From Homarus americanus (Eukaryota > Arthropoda > Malacostraca > Decapoda > Nephropidae): a stretch of DNA of 64,000 bases. The position numbers were made by a program, and so were the translations under genes. Position 1 is the first letter of the stretch; each line of letters starts with the position of its first letter. Positions 12,836 to 59,324 of the stretch are shown here, piece after piece. Under the pieces are notes generated by a model that did no database searches, was not told the origin of the DNA, and worked only from the letters and a program-made list of their open reading frames with translations. The stretch is from contig NW_024724368.1 in NCBI RefSeq assembly GCF_018991925.1, positions 5,234,545 to 5,298,544 of the forward strand, in the 5' to 3' direction.

Positions 12836-13370
12836 TAAATAAGGTAAATATTTATGTAATATATTCGGCCATATTCAAGAACGTGGATCGAAGGGTATCT
12901 CTATAGGGAATCACTAAGGCAAGGAATGACTACACCGTCGGTGTAATTCGTATTCTACTGTAGATCCCTCATACCTGCACGTTGCTCCAGGTATGCATAT
13001 ATCTCCGTAATATATATTTTACCCAAAATATCATAAAAGAACATCAATTCAGAATTAAATTCTACATTAGAAGAATCAATTGTTATTCTAACCTAATGAT
13101 TCCCGAAAATTTTAAAAAGTTACCGGTAAAAATTTGAAAAGAGGTAAGTATATGGGATAATAAGCAATATGAGGAAAGTTTTTAGTAAAAGAAACTTTTT
13201 TCCTTTTCTCAAGAACATCCCAAAAATTGCGTAGGAATAAATTTTTACCAAGCTTAAACCTATATCAAAAAAGAAAAAAAAACCTAAGGAACCAATTCCA
13301 AAAACTCTCAAATATCAGGAAACTAGACTTTCCCAACCTAATTTTACATCCATGCTACGTAGCGTCCTGT
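12836..13370. other. AT-rich noncoding stretch
   Basis: Nothing recognised. Confidence 0.5.
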
Positions 13371-13808
13371 CTACCCAGCCGAGAATTCCAGGTTAAGATA
13401 AAATTTGTTCATCATTTTGTAATTTTGGAAACGGACAGAAAGGGAAGAGAACTTTGTTATGATGTCTCGGGGGTGCGAAGCGTTTGATTTCCCGACGCGT
13501 TGAACACGGTCAAACTTTACTTCAGTAAGTTTAAAATGCTTATTCAGCAGGCGTGAAATTTTGTGCTGGGATGACTCCCAGTTCTCGTGGAGATCTTTGG
13601 GGACTCCGACAAACCTGAGGTTGTTTTGCTGCCCTATGTCGTCCACATAATCCACCCAATCCGATGTTGTTGACAGTTCCGTCTTGATCTTGGAGTTCTC
13701 CCAGCTCAGCTGTTGAAGTCGGGTCCTGAGTGTTCGGTTTTCTTTAGCTTCAACGTTCAACTTTGCTTTTAAGTCGCTTATTTCCCCTTGCAAGAATTTT
13801 AACATCAT
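13371..13808 (-). pseudogene. LINE ORF1 remnant (coiled coil plus RRM-like domain)
   Basis: A 145-residue minus-strand frame. The first 50 residues are an arginine/glutamate-rich coiled coil (LKAKLNVEAKENRTLRTRLQ). Then comes DDIGQQNNLRFVGVP and RVQRVGKSNASHPRDIITKF, the layout of L1-type ORF1 RNA-binding proteins. No RT follows it, so it is an orphan fragment. Confidence 0.7.
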
Positions 13809-13821
13809 TTAGCTTAGTACC

Positions 13822-14300
13822 TAGGTAGTAGGTAGTAGGTACAGTAGGCAGCTACCAAACAGGGAGGTACTACCACCTGGGAGATATTGGAAACATAATG
13901 TGTTGTCTAATGGTAGACCCTGCTGCCATATGGCATCACAAAAATTGTGACCAAGTCCAAGTCCCAGGTTGCTGATGTGACTTTTTGCTTCATTTACACA
14001 CAATTGCAGGGTCTCAACTGTTTCTCTTACTATGGACAACACAACATACAATATATATATTGTTTCTCATTTTTTATCTTTTTTCATTTTTGTATTTCTT
14101 TATAATGATTATTATTATTACAGTGTTATTATTATTATTGTTATTATTATTATTATTATTATTATTAATATTATTATTATTGTCATTATTATTATCACTA
14201 TTATTATTGTCATTATTACATTTTCGCTACCCACGCCCCGATGTGGATCAGTGACCTGTGCCCGGGTGGGCTTATCCCAGGGAAAAAAAAAGAAAAAAAA
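13822..14300 (+). repeat. Dispersed repeat family A, copy 1
   Basis: Starts GGGAGGTACTACCACCTGGG, then a block with AATGTGTTGTCTAATGGTAG, then an internal (TTA)n tract, then GATCAGTGACCTGTGCCCGG and an A-rich end. Other copies are at 16110-16535, 31022-31535 and, inverted, 54208-54613. No ORF, so non-autonomous; SINE-like or the 3' end of a LINE. Confidence 0.85.
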
Positions 14301-14564
14301 AGCTTCCTCTAGTTTCCCTATGGTCTCCTTATTCATATGTTGAATGATGTCCTAAACGAGAGTCCATTATCACATAAGCCAGCTGCTGTTTCGTGAGATT
14401 TAAATATTTTGATACTAGCAGTCAACTTCGACATATGGGAGCTAGTGGGGAGAGTAGGCTGGCAGTAGAAAGTCGGTCAAGCTGTGTGGTCAGTTGGGAC
14501 GGTGAGGGAGTGGAACGGATGGGGTGGTCAAGACTGGACTAGGGCTCGGATTACAAGCCATAGT

Positions 14565-14815
14565 GGTAAGACAAACGTCAGTACACCAGGTGCTAAGACA
14601 AACTTCAAAACACCAGGTGGTGGTAAGACAAACTTCAGTACACCAGGTGGTGGTAAGACAAACTTCAGTACACCAGGTGGTGGTAAGACAAACTTCAGTA
14701 CACCAGGTAGTGGTAAGACAAACTTCAAAACACCAGGTGCTAAGACAAACTTCAGTACACCAGGTGGTGGTAAGACAAACTTCAGTACACCAGGTAGTGG
14801 TAAGACAAGTGGTGG
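14565..14815 (+). repeat. Minisatellite with 33/27-bp units, open in several frames
   Basis: Eight units of GGTAAGACAAACTTCAGTAC plus ACCAGGTGGT. Unit lengths are multiples of three, so + frames read KTNFSTPGGG repeated (14484-14846) and RQTSVHQVV repeated. No start context, no splice logic and no family, so I call it a minisatellite, not a gene. Confidence 0.85.
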
Positions 14816-14849
14816 TAAACCGTCAATACCGTTATCGCTTCAGTAATTT

Positions 14850-15520
14850 GTGTCTAAGCGTTACCAGAAATGTACGAGTCAGATAGGTTTTTGTCCACTG
14901 CCAATACATATTGGATATATCGCCTGAGGAATTCCACTGTAGATTACATAATACCAGACTGCCAGGTTTGTGTACTGTGTAAAGGACACCGCTTGTACAA
15001 CTTGCCCTTACTAAGAAAAACATGAGACTGTACTTGAGAGTAACAGCATTAATAAGTACATTAGTTTATATTATATAATTTCTTTTAACAGTGATAGCGA
15101 TAGGTACAGTACAATAGTGTTGATGTGATAAAAACAAAAACACTGTATAAGAAACCGCACCAGATAATGAGAGAGAAGCGTACAAGTTCAAATATATATT
15201 TGTGGTAATGATGAATTAGATTATGATTATATTTGTTTAATAAGTTATTGTCATTGCTAAAGGAAAGTAAGAAAAGTGCCACGTATTATAAACCTATATT
15301 TAACATTTGTGGTTAAGATTAATTATAAGCAATTATCTGTTGATGCATGTTTAACTACCCTCCCTATATCTGGTATTTAAGAATTACCGACTATTACTTC
15401 TCTGATACTACTGGTTTGTTCACGAGAGGAATTTTTGTTAACCAAATTCACGCCTAGGTGGCTCTAGGCCCTACACCAGTCATCCTCGTCACACGAGGGG
15501 CAATCATTATTATTATTATA
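14850..15520. other. AT-rich noncoding stretch
   Basis: Nothing recognised. Confidence 0.5.
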
Positions 15521-15522
15521 TA

Positions 15523-16109
15523 GTCAAACGCACACAAATTTAAAGTAGTAGGCACAAGACAAAATAAGATCACTGTGGTGGTCCCGTATAATGGTGCTCA
15601 TGAAAGCAAATATCTCGGACCTGGTATCACTAATACACGAGACGTAATGGTAAAAGTTCATTGGCAAGAGCACTTAAGTCAAATGAGCACATACTGTAAG
15701 TATCACCCAAGTTGCACATATCAAAGTAGCAAACATGGCTTAACAGGTAACTTAGACTGTAGAGGTAAAATACACAAAGATCGCTTCTGCAAGATAGCAG
15801 ACAAGAGGCAAAGACGGGCGCTGGAGTAAGTCCGAAAACTCCACACACAGGTTGTTCAAAGAGAGACGAAGGGAAGAGTGCTCGAGAAGCAGGTAGACAG
15901 GGCTTGAGATGGGCCTGCATTGTAGGAAAATCAGAGACTTGTGACTTCACACGTCATATAAACAATGCTGATTGGCTTGATATGTGACGCCTTCTGCCTG
16001 AAGAGCCGGTGATGCAAAGGAGAGGACGCCACGGTGACTGTCGGCCGCGTGTCGGCAATTTTTTTCTCACCAACATGTGATGGCGATACGTGGCACAGAT
16101 TTGCCGAGA
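15523..16109 (+). repeat. Dispersed repeat family B, copy 1
   Basis: Shares its left part (AATTTAAAGTAGTA, TATCTCGG, TTGGCAAGAGCAC) and its right part (GTGACGCCTTCTGCCT, TGTGATGGCGATACGTGGCA) with 23277-24375. The middle differs in length. Probably a non-autonomous mobile element of unknown class. Confidence 0.75.
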
Positions 16110-16535
16110 TTACATTACAGGGAGGTACTATCTCCTGGGAAGATATTGGAAGCATAATGTGTTGTCTAATGGTAGACCCTGCTGCCATATGGCATCACAA
16201 AAATTGTGACTAAGTCCCAGGTTGCTGTTCTGACTTTCTGCCTCATTTACTGCAGGGTCTCAATGTTTCTCTTACTTTGACAACACAACATAATATATTG
16301 TATATCGTTTCTCTATCTTGATTTATTTTTTTGTTTTTGTATTTATTTATGGATATTATTAATTTTAATATTTTATTTTTATTATTCTGTTATTAATTTG
16401 TAATAATAATAATAACAACAATAATAATAATAATAGTTATTATTATTATTATTATTATTATTATATTTTCGCCTCCCAGGCCCTGTTGTGGGTCAGTGGT
16501 CTGTGCCCGGGTGGGCTAATCCCGTAAAAAAAATA
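16110..16535 (+). repeat. Dispersed repeat family A, copy 2
   Basis: Same order of blocks as copy 1, with a shorter internal ATT tract and CTGTGCCCGGGTGGGCTAAT near the end. It abuts the right end of family B copy 1. Confidence 0.85.
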
Positions 16536-18476
<1,941 letters not shown>

Positions 18477-18879
18477 TGTATATATATTCAATATTCAGAA
18501 ATTTCGTATGATATTTAGAGACGGCGATACGCTGAGTCATCCAAACCTACATGACAGGTTGACTGAGCGAGGGTGGCGTTTTTTCTTTCCTATGTGGTTA
18601 TCAGCATACTGTATATTGTCACGGGTATTAATAACTCTTCTCAGCAGTGCCTCAACTCCCAGGCCCAATAATCAGACTTATTCTGAAATAACAGCTTCGG
18701 TAACACACCAGAATCATGTAGTATTGTAGACAATCATTGCTACCTCTAGCTGACAGTTAAAGGATGAATTTTATTTGATATTTTATGTAAAATTTTACAT
18801 ATATACATTAATATTACATATTAATATATGTGTCCGTGAAATATTTGGATGACTTTTCTTTTAAAATACACTTGATCTT

Positions 18880-19225
18880 CCATTTATTATAATACGTATA
18901 TCCTACTTAACCACATACAGTAAATATAATCCTTATTATTACTACAGTTAATATTAAGCATTAAAAAATGCAAAAATAATTTGCTATTGACATTACGGAC
19001 TGTATTCAGGAGATTTTTTAACCATTTAGTTATCTCTTTGTTGTGGATGCAGAAGTAAAATATATATAATGGATATTCTACCTCACCACATCTTATACAA
19101 CTATCATCTTGTTTTATGTTTAACATTTTAAGTCTCTGATTTGTTGGTAGAGTTTCATTAATATACCTATAAATGAAACCTCTCTGGTGAGGATCCATAT
19201 ATTTACATGCCATTTAAACAGTGGA
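18880..19225 (-). pseudogene. LINE C-terminus with RT-associated zinc finger
   Basis: Minus-strand frame 19213-18887 reads LPTNQRLKMLNIKQDDSCIR then CGEVEYPLYIFYFC, the CxxC...C pattern of the zf-RVT domain downstream of LINE reverse transcriptases. No RT precedes it in the window. Confidence 0.7.
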
Positions 19226-19309
19226 TAATTTTCTTCAGCTGCTCGTTTAGTCCAAGTCACTCAATCTAAATTTCAATATTTATTCCTTGATAGGAGGAAG
19301 CGGGATCCT

Positions 19310-22300
19310 AGTGCTATCACTAAGCACCCCTGTACAATAACACCAGAAGCATCTGGCAAGTGTCAAAGTATATATAAATAGTACAAAGGTGCTTATTAAA
19401 GCCCAAGGAAGGAAGGAAGGAAAGATATTCCTTCAACACAACATCAATATTATTTACATAATATCTGGCCACTATGGGGAGGATCATCGTGTCTCCATGA
19501 GGGGGTCTTGGAGTGGTGGTCCAGCAGGACGTCACGAAAGCGTTGTGTGTGGGGACATCTTAGGAGGTAGTGGATAAGGGTGCGGCTGTCGGGTCTTCTG
19601 CATAATGCACAAAAGCGTTGCTCAGGGGATGCGGGGATACCAATCTCCCAAGCAAAGTCATACCCAATGATGATACGGGCAGCAATCACGTCCCTTTTCC
19701 GCGACCCTTTCCCATAGACATAAGAGAGGTCAGGAAGTTTACGCAGGACATCGTACCAGGTGGGCGAGGAGTCGAGGAGGGATGGCTGCTTCCCGAGCTT
19801 TTCTCTGTTTGCGGCGAATTTGGGTCCTAAACTGTAAAAGTGTTCGAGGAACAACGTAGTCAGGTGTAGCCTTGTTACAGCCAGTCTTGGCAAGGCCATC
19901 TGCTGCCTCATTCTCCAAGATACCGACATGAATGGGTATCCATAGGAAAGTTACAGGGCAGATTGCATCCTGAAGTGTGGATGTTAACCCTTATATTCGG
20001 AGGATGAGGTCCTTATTTTCCCGTGATCCAAATGCGATCCCGTCGAGAGCAGACCTGGAATCGCAGCAGACGAGCAAGGGGTAGAAACCATCGGCTTCTT
20101 CTTCAGCGAGAAGGGCAGCAAGGAGGGCTATTAGTTCAGCCTGAGTGGAGGATGCCCCGTCAGGAACTCTGAGAGAAAGTTTGATAGGCTCAGGGGCATG
20201 AGGAAGGGAGATGTAGACACCAGCCCCGGCCCTACCTGTAGCGGGGTCAACAGAGCCATCAGTGTAGAGGACGACCCTACCTGGGGACCAGTGGGCGATC
20301 CTGGAGAGGTGGTACTTGCAGAGAATAACAGGGTTCTCGTGGGATTTCTGGAGCGGTCCACCGAGGTCAATCACTTCAGGTTGAAAATCCAACCAGGGAG
20401 AAGGAGACAATCCAACAGCAGGGGTGACAACAATATCAGGCAGGAGGTCGTGTTCCTGAAGGGCTCGGATGAGTGACCCTCGCCACTGTCTTCTAGATGG
20501 AGGTCGGCCTCTGATAGTAGGAGTCAAGTTGGCTTGGACATAGTTGCCCCGAGGATCCCGTAGAATGGAAACTGTAGTTTTTAGGTAAAACTCCTGGACA
20601 CGATCCTGTAAGGGGGAAAGACCAAGTTCGGTATATAGAGAAGTAGAGCGTGTCCACTGAGGAGCCCCAGGGATGATACGAGCAGCTTTCCTCTGGATAA
20701 CTTCGAGACGGTTGCCAGCAGTTCGACTAATGTTGACGATGGCAGGGGCTGCGTAGTCGACACAGGAACGGACAAAAGACTTTTACATGATCAGAAGTAC
20801 AGGGACGGTGGCACCAAGGGAACCCCTGCACATGGTAGAGAGGGGAGCGAGACGCCGAAAGCATATGTCTCGAAGATAGCGGACTTCAGGGATCTGACAA
20901 CGTGTACGAGTTACATACACACCCAGGTATTTTGTCTCATTAAACCAGTCCAAAGGCATTCCTGATAAGAGAAGGGAGGGCGGGGGGAGTACAACACGAC
21001 CGTGCCACATGGCTTTTGTTTTCGCAGTTGAAAGAAGGAAACCAAGTGAATCACACTCTCTGGAGACCAGATCAAGGGCTTCCTGCATGCTGAGGTAGTC
21101 AGGGGCTTGGAGGAGGACATCGTCGGCTTATCCTGAGTGGACAACTTCTGTCGGCCACGGGAGAGATGCAATGGAGTGCAAGAGGTGTGTTAAACATGGT
21201 GGGACTCAGGACTCCACCTTGAGGGGTGCCGAGGTTCATTTCTTGAACAGGAGATATACAGCCTTCAACGCGAACCCGGGCCTGACGTCCAGTGAGGTAA
21301 GAGGCGATCCATCTAAGGCGTCTCCCTTTAACCCCTAACCGCGCAAGTTCAGCTAAAATGAGGGCAGGCTGAGCCGTATCAAAGGCTCCCTTGATATCAA
21401 GGAAGATGGAGACACGGGCAGTCTGATTGCAATAAAAGGAAGCAATGGAGTGTGCTGTGCTGCGATGTTGTATGAAACCATTGAGGAAGTTGTGGAAGCC
21501 GCCTATCATGTGAAGAAGACGACGATGGAGTATCCTCTCCATCATCTTGCAAACACAGGAGGTAAGACTGATGGGTCGATATTTCCCAGGATATCCCGGC
21601 TTAGGGATGGGGATAATAGTGGCATTTTTCCAGTTAGACGGGAGAACCCCATGTTCATAAGACATATTGTAAAGAGCGAGCAAGGGGCCATTAGGAATAT
21701 TAGTACCGGCGTTGAGGACGGAGTAGGTTATCTGATCATCCCCAGGAGAGGTCTTTTCTAGAGCGACGAGCACTGTCAAGCTCGAACTGTGTGACGGAAT
21801 GATCAGTGGGGGCAGGGGAATTAAGGGCAGCACGAATAACAGGCTCAAACACATCGATGCGAGCCTGCACTGCCTCCTGCATCTGATCTGGAAGTGCCTC
21901 AGGGGAGGAAGCTCGTGCCCAGTCCTCCATTAAAGAGCAGGCAAGGGAGGCGGGGTCAGGGTGGGGAGGAGGCCTCCGTCGAGTACCCCGTATAGCATTA
22001 ATCCGATTCCATACATAAGAGGGTGATGACTGGAACGATAGAGACCCCGTGAAGGATAGCCAGTCCGCCTCACGAATCCGACGACGCTCCCGAGTTGCAA
22101 AGGAGCACCAGTTTTTGAACTCTTCCCAGTCCTCTGGAGAGCGAGACCTCCGTATAGCAGACTGGAGATCACGGGTTACCTGCCGGAGATGTCTCATGTC
22201 AAGGATACGATACCAGTAGTTGGTGGCACTTCTGGGGTGACGGGGAGGGCATGGAGGGGCAGCGCGATTGACAGACTCATACATGGCATCAACAAAATCA

Positions 22301-22715
22301 GCGCTGTAAGAGTCAAGGGACTGGCGAACAACATAGGAATCCGCCCAGGTAGAAAGGTATTGGATAAAGGAAGGAACAGCATCTTGTGTGAGACGAAGGC
22401 GAGAGGATCGATAAGGAGCTGATGTCGGGGCAGAGAAGGAGAGCCTGAGATGGGTAGTAATGGCAAGATGGTCACTATACAGAGCAGGTTCGGTGCAGAC
22501 GGTAGGATGAAAGGAGGTATGACCGTTCAATAGTAAGCCAACATCAAGGAAATTATGGGGGAGGCGAGTAGGATCGTCAGGAAAAAGAAAGCGAACATCA
22601 TCATCCCCATTAAGAAACTGTGAGAGATGTAATCAGTTAAGGGTACATGGCGTGGGATGATCCGGAGAAAGAGTGGGATGGCGGGCATTTCCAAGTCATT
22701 AAAATATTGCATACA
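19310..22715 (-). mobile_element. RNase H-bearing LINE (I/Jockey-related), 5'-truncated and dead
   Basis: On the minus strand, in order: the end of the apurinic-type endonuclease (ARHPTL, then SDHLAITTHL, 22710-22430); a linker; RT from TSPGDDQITYSVLNAG through YRPISLTSCVCKMMERIL, DIKGAFDTA and LGTPQGGVLSPTMF (21854-21200); thumb (KYLGVYVTRTRCQIP); RNase H (LYTDGSVDPATGRAGAGVY, QAELIALLAAL, CCDSRSALDG, 20527-19991); and a C-terminal zinc-finger segment CALCRRPDSRTLIHYLLRCP. The catalytic YADD box reads stop-ADD at about 21130. Several frameshifts occur. The body is still very readable, suggesting fairly recent death. Confidence 0.9.
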
Positions 22716-23160
22716 TCTTTATTCCTGACATTGGGACAGTTATCATGCATAACATTTAATACGAATCCTTTCTGTGAAGTTACATCCAAAGGAACCATTC
22801 ATTAAATTGTTGAAAATGATCAGGATATCAAAGAAATACCAACTTTAACAAATAACACTTACTGCATTTACAGTAATACAAGAGCACAGACAAAAAAGGC
22901 GCATGGTCCTCTGACCCGCGTAATTTAGTAAGTTATCTGCCTTAAACTTCCTGTATAATGCTGCCCTTCCTTCGCTCACAAAAGTATCGCTTAACATTCA
23001 ATCATAATACTGATGAATAAAATAATGCAAAAATATAAGGTGAACAAAGGATGGAATGAGATTAGTTCAATAGTTCATTAACGGTGTATGTAAGTTCCAC
23101 CATGTTTTTCACTACAACAGTACAGCAAAGTATATTTTTTAGCATTAAACTGTTATTATT
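22716..23160. other. AT-rich noncoding stretch
   Basis: Nothing recognised. Confidence 0.5.
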
Positions 23161-23164
23161 TTAT

Positions 23165-23276
23165 TGTCTAATCATCACTACATATAACACCACCTATCAT
23201 CACTACATATAACATCAACCATCATCACTACATATAACACCATTCATCATCACTACATATAACACCATCCATCATC
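23165..23276. repeat. Minisatellite, about 26-bp unit, four copies
   Basis: Units of ATCATCACTACATATAACAC with a short variable link. It ends where family B copy 2 begins. Confidence 0.85.
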
Positions 23277-24375
23277 AGGCAGTCAAATGCACAAGAATTT
23301 AAAGTAGTAAATGTCAAAATGTCAAAATGGCGCTCATAAAAGTACGCAAGTATCTCGGCCCTATAATCACTATTCAATGTTGGATTGCTAATAAATGAGT
23401 CGTAATGATAAAGGTTCACTGGCAAGAGCACGGAAGTCACATAACGAGCACATAAGTATCACTTAAATACCACACACATACAGTATGTATCAAAGCAGCA
23501 CATTAGGCTAAAAGGGTGCAGGGGAATTCGAGATTCCAAACACAAAGTCTGTTGAAGGGAGAAGAGAGCAGAGGGTGAATCTGAGGGAGTGAGTGATTGG
23601 GAGGCTAGAGCCAAGACTGAAAGGTGAAGTGACGGGTGAAGAAAGTTCAGTGGAAGGGTAAATGGTCGATGGAATGGAGTTGTAGGAGTAGAAAAAGGTG
23701 CCGTAGTTTGACACAGCTTGCCTGATGGTGATAGGATTGTTCCAGGATTGTCAGCAACAGCGGCAGCGGAGGAGGGGGTAGGGTCTTCTTGTGAGACCGA
23801 CACTGCCACGGGCACAGCCCTGACCCAAAAACGCCAGGGGTCGCACCCCACCAGGTTTCGGTGGCCATACCATCACAATGAAGAACGAAAGGTATGTTAG
23901 TTTGTAGAGTTGTTTGGAGAAAGGTAAAGTGTTTGAGCTTTTATGTCAAAGATGGACAGAGCGAGTTGGAGAAGAAGAGTATTGAGTCTTTGATCTTGAA
24001 ATGTTGAAGTATTCGTAGCATAGAAGGATGAGCGTATCGTCGTAGAGGTTTTTTGCGTAAGCGGGAGACAGATTTTGAGCTTTTTTGACAAATTGAGTAG
24101 AAGATGAGGGAGGGAGAGGTTTGAATATTTGGTTTTTAAATTCAAGGCGGGCCAACAAAGCGTTATATAGGCCCACTTTATGGGAAAATTTACTGGCTTG
24201 TGACGTCACGTTTGTTACACGCGACGATGATTAGCTGATAGGTGACGCCTTCTGCCTTGAGAGCTAGCGATGAAGAGGGGAAGAGGAAAACACCAGGATC
24301 GCTGGCGCCCGTGTGTTGGCAATGGTTTTCCCGCCAAATTGTGATGGCGAAACGTGGCAGCTATTACATATTACA
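23277..24375 (+). repeat. Dispersed repeat family B, copy 2 (longer)
   Basis: Its ends match 15523-16109. The middle (about 23500-24170) is extra sequence whose minus-strand frames are proline/serine-rich with no recognised domain. The longer copy may show the original internal region of this element. Confidence 0.7.
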
Positions 24376-24769
24376 TGATCTAGTATGGTAGCTCAGGACG
24401 TTGTTATCCGGGTTGATGAATTGATTAGTTGTTTAAAGCCATCCACGTACAATATACTGTACAACTATCGAAATGTAGGGCTTCAACCCACCTCTTGTTA
24501 CACTGCTAAGTTATTCATATCCACTTTTCTTATTCATTACGTTTTAAGCAAGTCTAGCTTGACGTGTAGGTTACCTGGCAGTTGTGTTGAATTTCAGTGC
24601 ACACACACATCAACTAAGTGCATCATGGTAAACAAAACAGAAAAGTTCTTGAAAGTACAGTAGAGATGTGTAGATACCAGAGAATATAGGAATACAAAGC
24701 AAGACAAATGAATGGTAGCATAAGTGGTTGAGTGTACTAGCAAATGAGAAGAGAGTGGTATGTGAGTGC

Positions 24770-25400
24770 TGCAGGTAAGAGTGATACGAGAAGAGAGGAA
24801 TAAAGAACAAGAAAAGGGAATTAAAAAGAGGAAATATTTTGAGCAACTGCATGCAACAGGTAAAACAGGTGAAAGTAGGCTGCAAATAAACATAATAGTA
24901 TGGCAATGCGTCATGTATGAATTATGGCACCAACAGAAAGTGTGGCTGGGGTAAACGAGAAAGAAAAAATATGTGGATTAAGTGTTTATATTTAAGTAAA
25001 ATGAATGAAAGGTACCTTAGGAAGATGAAGAATTTGCAAATGACATTCACAGATCTAAAAAAAGCTTTTGCCAAGGTCACATGGTATGTTTTGTCTTGAA
25101 AATATATGGTGATCCAGTATTTTATAAAGTGAAATGTGTGTAAGACTGTCGAGATGGCGGGGAGATGGTTCACATTACTTAGGACTGTGTCAAAGATGTG
25201 TAACGTCGCTGTAAGCAATAAAAGGTGCAAATAGGAAGTGAATCACCCAGTGTTCGTAGATGATACGGCTCTGGTGGGTGACTCGGAAGTAAAGTTGCAA
25301 ATGTTAGTGAGTATGAGTGGAAGAATAGAGAAAAATTCATATTAGTTTGCAGGGGAACAGTGCTTTAGATAATGTGGCAGAGGATATGTCTGCGAATAAG
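24770..25400 (+). pseudogene. Highly decayed LINE RT remnant
   Basis: Two RT blocks survive: MTFTDLKKAFAKVTW (motif A context, about 25040-25085) and VFVDDTALVGDSEVKLQMLV (motif C with a FVDD box, about 25250-25310). Stops in between. It lies just upstream of Amt exon 1, in the putative first intron. Confidence 0.6.
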
Positions 25401-25586
25401 TGAGGTATGGCCGAGAAGAAAGAAAGATGGAAATAAACGCACTAAGAAATATATGCATAGAGAAAGAGAGAATTACTGTAAATGCAGTGCTGAAAGCTTT
25501 AATTTTCTATATTTTGTCAAATTGTAATTCAACTTCACCTTTTCAGATCCCCAAATTGGTAATCACGTTTACTTCAGTGAAGGAAA

Positions 25587-57415
<31,829 letters not shown>

Positions 57416-58190
57416 AACTGGTACTCCTCCGTCATGCACAGCTTGGACCTCTCCTTCGACCTTGCCTTCTACGATACCTCTGATTCAGAGTAATTGCTGC
57501 AAGATTTCGATTTCAGGATGGTCTGTTTGCTGACGTCACATGTTATACTTAAGACCCTCAGTGCATTGTTATGACAGGAGTGTTCATTTTGGAACCATGA
57601 TCTTACTGATTCCATGATCCTGGATTCATTGTTACCCGAGCTGAAATCATAGATTCGGAGTTATGAACTATAAGACCTTAGATTTCGAATAATCATTTCT
57701 TGTATATCAGCTTTCACCCTTTGTTCGGTGTAATCAGTTGCAATAGTCGTTTTTTTTTTCAGAATAAATTCCAGAGCACTTTAAAACCTGCATGACTGAG
57801 GAGAAAAAGAGAGCGGAGGTAAGTAAAAGTAGTGACATACGACGCAGTAAAAAAGTGAACCCAATAATAAATGATTCACGGGACTTATGTCTTGTACTTG
57901 TTATAATTAATCATATCGTTGGAGATAATTATTGAGATGAGAAAAGGAGGAAAACTGGAAGTAAAGTCAGCTCCTATCCATAGATGACTGTCTCTCGAAT
58001 ATGGAGGTTATTGCATAATCATTCAACGCAGCAAAGTTTTTTCGGACAAGTTGGTCATATAATGTAGTCATTCTGGTCATACTTCCCAGTAATATGTTAG
58101 TTATCATATATATTCTTCTCTGGTCAAATACAGTGTTAAAACACAAAGCCATGTCATATCAAACACTTGGAATCATGCCAGCATAACAAC
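57416..58190. other. Amt 3'UTR and downstream sequence
   Basis: Presumed 3'UTR to about 57790, then AT-rich noncoding DNA with no recognised feature. Confidence 0.5.
57763..57768 (+). terminator. Candidate poly(A) signal for Amt
   Basis: AATAAA preceded by a T-rich run, about 350 bases after the Amt stop. Another AATAAA occurs near 57867. Both are common in AT-rich DNA, so neither is certain. Confidence 0.35.
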
Positions 58191-58194
58191 AGGT

Positions 58195-58530
58195 ATTTCA
58201 TGTAGCACTAGCACGAAAATACAGTTTACAGCCACACTTCATGAAAACACAGACTTAGCCACACTTACACGATTACATACAACTAACCACACCTACACAG
58301 TAACTAAGATTTTAGTCATACTTTCATGATAACACAAACTAAAAGTAGTACCTTACATGATGAAACTAACGCTGTAACACGGATTTTAATTCACACCCAC
58401 ACGTAAACACCAAATTAGAGTTACATCTATTTGATAAGGCAGGCTTAGCGTTACCCCTCAAGATAATACAGAATGAAGAGTCACACCTACAAAAAACACA
58501 GGTTTAGTTTCACAGCCACAGTATCAGATT
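58195..58530. repeat. Degenerate minisatellite, about 30-bp unit
   Basis: Units of the kind AGCCACACTTACACGATTAC then ACAACTA, decaying on both sides. Confidence 0.7.
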
Positions 58531-59310
58531 ACCGAGTCACTCTTCGGCTACATGACAAATGATTGTAAAAGTGTGCAAAACGGTTGAATACATGAATGAG
58601 AGGAGAAACAAATCTCTTCGTGCCATAGTGAAGTGGGATAACCAAAGTTGTTCACATGGTGATATGAGCATCAAATTTAAAGTATACTTTCTTAATTGTA
58701 TATATTTTGCTCACTCTCCTCCCAAATTTTTTTTGACAAATGCCATCGTAATTATCTTTCATAAAATCTAAATATATATGTCTAGTCAACCTCAAACCTG
58801 ACAATTATGATCCTGTGGATATCATTCCGTAAGTGAACAATAGGGTCTAAGCATAACTATATCATCATTAGTTTACCGCAATGCATTCTGTGGCAAACCC
58901 AGGGTCGTTTTTTCGGAGGTGCTTGCAATTTTGTATGAGTGATGTTAGAGGAACAATTTAAAAGAGTTCTGTTTCACAAGCTAATTTTTGCTTCCACAAG
59001 AGCGGAAATGATTAAATATCAACACAGAAAAATTACAATCCCATAAAATATCTGCGTACAAATACCATAGATTAAATACTAAAGTGTAGTGACTCTTCAC
59101 GTGTCTGTCCACCAGCCAATCAGCTGGGTTGCAACGAACTGCCCTGTGCTTCAGTTGTAAAGTTCGAGTGAACAGGCTACATTTACCTATGCGTTTTACT
59201 CTAAATTCTGCAATACTGTAACCACTATTTCCCTAAATAATTTTAAAGCATTACAAAAATACTTCACGATACTCTAAAAAGGGTTAAAAAGTAAAAAACA
59301 AAACAAAACA
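58531..59310. other. Noncoding stretch
   Basis: A 70-codon frame at 58559-58771 shows no motif. Nothing else recognised. Confidence 0.4.
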
Positions 59311-59324
59311 GAAATAAGACAAGC

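Noticed and set aside
14484..14886. Two overlapping 120-codon frames with repeated peptides
   Set aside because: Overlapping frames over a 33-bp minisatellite; openness follows from unit length.
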